A stretch of DNA of 64,000 bases from Candidatus Melainabacteria bacterium (GTDB taxonomy: Bacteria; Cyanobacteriota; Vampirovibrionia; Obscuribacterales; Obscuribacteraceae): positions 186,001 to 250,000 of the forward strand of contig JAFKGK010000004.1 of NCBI GenBank assembly GCA_017307165.1. Direction: 5' to 3'. The notes beneath the pieces are model-generated. The model was not told the origin of the DNA. It did no database searches and saw only the letters and a list, made by a program, of their open reading frames with translations. Below, piece after piece: positions 61,034 through 64,000 of this stretch. Made by a program: the position numbers and the translations under genes. Position 1 is the first letter of the stretch; each line of letters opens with the position of its first letter.

Positions 61034-62062
61034 CTATTTGATCACCGCCATAAACACGTCTTCTAGATTGGGTTCGCCAAAGGCGACCCGCACAAAATCT
61101 AGTTTTTCGTCCTCGAGCCATTGATATATTGCCTTGAAAAATTTTTCGGCCTCACCGGCCAGTGCTTCATGCACACTCAAAAAATAGACTGTATTGCGTA
61201 ACTCGTCTATCCTCACGGCCTCTGGAGCAGCCAAAGCATCGGGAAATGCTTGTCTGAGCCTTTGCAGGGCTTCATCGAGTTTGGTCCTTTGCTCCGGCTC
61301 GACAAAAAATCTAGGATCAAACTTGACCGAGATACCGCGCATGCCCCTAATTTTTTGCGTCAATTGAGCTACCGTGCCTTCGATCAGGAGCTTGCCCCCT
61401 TTGATGATACCAATGCGGTCGGCCAAAAGCTCTGCCTCTTCGAGATAGTGCGTGGTCAACAGGATCGTTACACCTAGCGTCTTGAGCTCTTTGATGGTGG
61501 CCCAGATCTGGCGACGTGCACCTGGATCCAGTCCGACTGTGGGCTCGTCCATAAACAAAACACGAGGCGAATTGACCATGGCACACGCGATGGCAAGTCG
61601 TCTCTGCATGCCACCAGACAATCTCTCTGCTGGTTCATTGATCCGATCGGCCAGATCAAACCGAGCAAGCAGCTTTTCTATCCTGGTTTGAGCCTTTTTC
61701 TCTTCGATTCCGTATAGGTCGGCCAAAAACTTGAGATTTTCCCAAACCGTCAATTCTTGATAGACAGCCACGTCCTGCGAAACGACGCCAAACAGACCCT
61801 TGGTCTTTTCTGACTGCTTGCGTCCATCAAATCCGCAGATCTTAAAATAACCCGCAGTAGGAGGCAAAAGAGTAGTCAGCATGCCAATCGTCGTCGTCTT
61901 GCCTGCACCATTGTCACCCAGCAGGGCATAGACCTCGCCTTGCTGGATCGTGAGATCGAGATGATCAACCGATACACGTGCCTTTGGGCCGCGACCAAAT
62001 TGTTTTGTCAGACCTCTGGTTTCGAGGGCTGCAACGCTCGCCTGAGCCTTATCGTCTAGCAA
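61034..62062 (-). CDS. ABC transporter ATP-binding protein (DrrA/CcmA-like)
   Basis: Walker A GDNGAGKTT, the signature RLSGGMQRRLAIACAMV, Walker B VLFMDEPTVGLDP and the switch His in LTTHYLEEAELLADRI are intact. The ~100-residue C-terminal extension (residues ~225-342) is characteristic of DrrA-like exporters. It starts with a TTG that overlaps the STAS stop by 7 bp and is coupled to the permease. Confidence 0.94.
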   Translation of the reverse strand: MLDDKAQASVAALETRGLTKQFGRGPKARVSVDHLDLTIQQGEVYALLGDNGAGKTTTIGMLTTLLPPTAGYFKICGFDGRKQSEKTKGLFGVVSQDVAVYQELTVWENLKFLADLYGIEEKKAQTRIEKLLARFDLADRINEPAERLSGGMQRRLAIACAMVNSPRVLFMDEPTVGLDPGARRQIWATIKELKTLGVTILLTTHYLEEAELLADRIGIIKGGKLLIEGTVAQLTQKIRGMRGISVKFDPRFFVEPEQRTKLDEALQRLRQAFPDALAAPEAVRIDELRNTVYFLSVHEALAGEAEKFFKAIYQWLEDEKLDFVRVAFGEPNLEDVFMAVIK

Positions 62063-62364
62063 GACTGGCTATGCTTGTCGGTGTTGGGTGCGCCGCAGGC
62101 ACGCATTATGCTGTCGATACGAGCTACTTTAAAGACCTTGTAGATCGATGGCGGAATGCTCACAAAACGCACCTGCGCCTTGCTAGAGTCAGCGCGCAAG
62201 AGCATTTCTTCGAGCCATTCGAGACCGTCTACAGAAATAAATGTACAGGCGCTAAAATCAAGGACGACCGATTGCGCACCACTGGCGATGAGCTGATCGA
62301 CATTGTCTTGAGCACGCTGCAATTGCCCGGCAATAAAGATTTTTTGTGCGTTATCTGTTTGCAT
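62056..62364 (-). CDS. STAS-domain protein (MlaB/SpoIIAA-like)
   Basis: A 102-residue single STAS domain: AQSVVLDFSACTFISVDGLEWLEEMLLRAD is the core strand-helix motif, with S (ISVDGL) at the position phosphorylated in anti-anti-sigma factors. In the Mla pathway an MlaB STAS protein binds the ATPase; here STAS overlaps an ABC ATPase gene by 7 bp, which fits that role. An anti-sigma antagonist function for the SigF-like factor is an alternative. GAGAGA lies 8 nt before the ATG. Confidence 0.88.
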   Translation of the reverse strand: MQTDNAQKIFIAGQLQRAQDNVDQLIASGAQSVVLDFSACTFISVDGLEWLEEMLLRADSSKAQVRFVSIPPSIYKVFKVARIDSIMRACGAPNTDKHSQSC

Positions 62365-62387
62365 CTTGATTTCTCTCGTTATAAAAA

Positions 62388-64000
62388 CTATTCGGGCCTT
62401 TGCCTAATTGGGAGGGCTTCAAAAAAGAGCTGCGCTACTTCGGTAGGCAGAGCATAGCCAGGATTAGTACGCAGCGAAAGATCGCGCATGGCAGTCTCGG
62501 TCAGCTCCGGCAAGGACTCTAGATAGACCTCTGGATCGATACCCAGCTCGCCGACCGACAAGGGTATCCCTGCTAGACGGCCGAGATCATAGATAGCCTG
62601 AGCGAGGCTGGTGATGAGACGGATACGATAAGCCTCGTCTTTTTCGTAGGAAAGATCCTGACGCTCTTGCTTTTCGTTGAGACCAATAAAGTGTGCAGCC
62701 CGAGCATACTTGCGGTCGGCGATCCAGAGAGGATAGCAAGGGATAGAGACAAACTTTGTGGGCACCCGGCTGTTGTAAGCAATGGTCGAAAGCAAAAAGG
62801 CAGCATTGGCGCGACCGTGCGGTATGTCAAATCTTGCGCCGACAGCATGGGCCATAGCATGATTGATGCCGACCGAAGCATTGCCGATCGCCATCCCTGC
62901 CAATGTTGCGGCATTATGCAGCTTGTGGCGATAAAGCACGCTCTGCGGATTTTTTAGGATCTCAGGCAAGGCCTCAAAAATGAGGCGCAAGGACTCGAGC
63001 GCTAGACCATCGGTGTAGTCGGAGGCAAAGGTAGAGACAAGCGCCTCCAGACCGTGCGTGAGCGCGTCAAAGGCTGTATCTACAGTGATGGATTGAGGCA
63101 GACTGCGAGTGAGATTAGCGTCGATGATGGCCACGTCAGGCAATAAGCACTCGTCCACAAGGGAGATCTTGCGCTTGCCTTGCTTGAGCACCGAATACGG
63201 TGTCACCTCGCTGCCCGTACCGGAAGTAGTGGGGATAGCCACAAGCTGGGTCTTCATTTCTTTGGGAAAGACCTGCATACGGTGGTTAAAATCAAGGAAG
63301 CTCACGGCGATCTGATCGAGATCGAGGTCGGGATAGTCATAAAACAGTCGGACCAGTTTGGCGGCATCCAGTACCGATCCGCCACCTAGCGCGATGATGG
63401 TATCGGCCTTGGCCTTGCGCAAAGCTACAATGGCCCTCTGTATGGTCTCAAACTCCGGCTCCGGTCCAAGATCGCTAAAGACCTCGACATGGCAATTTTC
63501 GGGGAGGCGCTCCTGCACCATGGCTAAATGACCGCGACGCGATGCAGTCGGCGATGTGATAACAAAGGCCGAAGAGCATTTGAGAGTCTTGAGCTGATCG
63601 ATCGAGCCAGGATTGATATAGATGTTGCGAGTGGTCGAAAAAGTAGTGAGAAAGTTTTTGCGTCTCGGCACGCGTTTAAAATTGATCAGGTTTTTGATGC
63701 CGACATTGTCGGTAGTGATATTGCCGCCACCAGTACCACAGCCAAAACTGAGCGTGGTATTGAGGTGATTGTAGACACCACCCAGACCACCGATGGATGA
63801 GGGCGAGTTGACGATGATACGCCCGGCATTGATTGCCGTGGTAAAGCGTTCGATTACATTTTCGTCTTCGGCAAAGATGCCTGCAGTATGACCTGTGCCG
63901 CCAGCATAATTGATGTCGAGCGAGCGATTGATGCCTTCGTCGACCGAGTCGACAAAGACATAACCGAGCACGGGCATCAATTTTTCTACAGCAAGGGGAT
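62388..64000 (-). CDS. adhE: Bifunctional acetaldehyde-CoA/alcohol dehydrogenase, N-terminus off window
   Basis: The frame is open to the window end, and the upstream residues PLAVEKLMPVLGY match the AdhE aldehyde dehydrogenase domain, so the gene is 5'-truncated by the window. The visible part has the end of the ALDH domain (GGTGHTAGIF, SPSSIGGLGGVYNHL, then SFGCGTGGGNITTDNVG) and the complete iron-dependent ADH domain: ALGGGSVLDAAK (cofactor), VAIIDANLTRSLP with the metal Asp, DALTHGLEAL and HAMAHAVGARFDIPHGRANA with metal His residues. AdhE reduces acetyl-CoA to ethanol in fermentation and forms spirosomes. Confidence 0.93.
   Translation of the reverse strand, partial: PLAVEKLMPVLGYVFVDSVDEGINRSLDINYAGGTGHTAGIFAEDENVIERFTTAINAGRIIVNSPSSIGGLGGVYNHLNTTLSFGCGTGGGNITTDNVGIKNLINFKRVPRRKNFLTTFSTTRNIYINPGSIDQLKTLKCSSAFVITSPTASRRGHLAMVQERLPENCHVEVFSDLGPEPEFETIQRAIVALRKAKADTIIALGGGSVLDAAKLVRLFYDYPDLDLDQIAVSFLDFNHRMQVFPKEMKTQLVAIPTTSGTGSEVTPYSVLKQGKRKISLVDECLLPDVAIIDANLTRSLPQSITVDTAFDALTHGLEALVSTFASDYTDGLALESLRLIFEALPEILKNPQSVLYRHKLHNAATLAGMAIGNASVGINHAMAHAVGARFDIPHGRANAAFLLSTIAYNSRVPTKFVSIPCYPLWIADRKYARAAHFIGLNEKQERQDLSYEKDEAYRIRLITSLAQAIYDLGRLAGIPLSVGELGIDPEVYLESLPELTETAMRDLSLRTNPGYALPTEVAQLFFEALPIRQRPE

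Noticed and set aside
1..64000. CRISPR arrays, insertion sequences, rRNA operons or prophage genes
   Set aside because: No regularly spaced direct repeats, transposase or integrase motifs, rRNA segments or phage structural genes were seen.

Overview
The window is a 64 kb piece of a free-living, Gram-negative-type bacterial chromosome of roughly balanced base composition, with no insertion sequences, CRISPR arrays or phage modules that I can see. Outer-membrane biology is suggested by a KdsC-type Kdo-8-phosphate phosphatase, an RND pump with its adaptor and an MlaC-like protein. Several traits together suggest the Vampirovibrionia/Melainabacteria side of the Cyanobacteria, most likely an Obscuribacterales-type genome: a SigF-like sigma factor, a Ski2-type helicase of the cyanobacterial/actinobacterial kind, many TPR proteins and the multi-copy 'LGELL...AG.LT' repeat proteins. 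This placement is inference; no rRNA is present to settle it.

Layout. 0-6 kb: a membrane protein, a cytochrome c lipoprotein, murA, lysC, a threonine aldolase and an MmyB-like regulator with a strong operator candidate. 6-15 kb: an MshEN-repeat/TPR protein, a class A beta-lactamase, comM, a secreted helical protein, a TPR lipoprotein and aspS. 15-21 kb: a membrane protein, rpsU, a small protein, a large VIT-VWA protein, another TPR protein, two small membrane proteins and an AmmeMemoRadiSam-type radical SAM enzyme. 21-30 kb: a large DG-repeat protein, kdsC, an FAD oxidoreductase, a SNF2-SWIM helicase and a sensor-like membrane protein without an output domain.

30-42 kb is the most accessory-looking part. 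It holds an orphan terminator that implies an unannotated small RNA, a second MshEN-repeat protein, superoxide dismutase, an HTH/coiled-coil protein and a SelW-like (Rdx) protein with CxxS in place of CxxC. It continues with cmk overlapping an anthrax-lethal-factor-like metallopeptidase, a DG-repeat protein, a Ski2-like helicase, tRNA-Pro(GGG), and a papain-fold protein followed by an unrecognised partner.

42-49 kb is an efflux locus: TetR is divergent from adaptor, RND pump, SRPBCC protein, ArsR and an AHSA1/NTF2 fusion, with an 18-bp palindrome exactly filling the -35/-10 spacer. 49-58 kb: a SigF-like sigma factor, a sensor histidine kinase, coaD, a coiled-coil protein, a PBP/beta-lactamase-like anchored hydrolase, DUF4240, SpoIIM-like, RDD and citrate synthase. 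58-64 kb: sfsA and an operon of STAS, ABC ATPase, ABC-2 permease and MlaC-like protein, downstream of an adhE gene that runs off the window.

The strongest candidates for undescribed biology are the two unrelated protease folds without signal peptides flanking the tRNA-Pro region, the free-standing tandem MshEN proteins, the Mla-like operon built on an ABC-2 permease, and hairpins that sequester Shine-Dalgarno sequences directly before two start codons. TTG starts with good ribosome binding sites recur (aspS, rpsU, coaD, the kinase).
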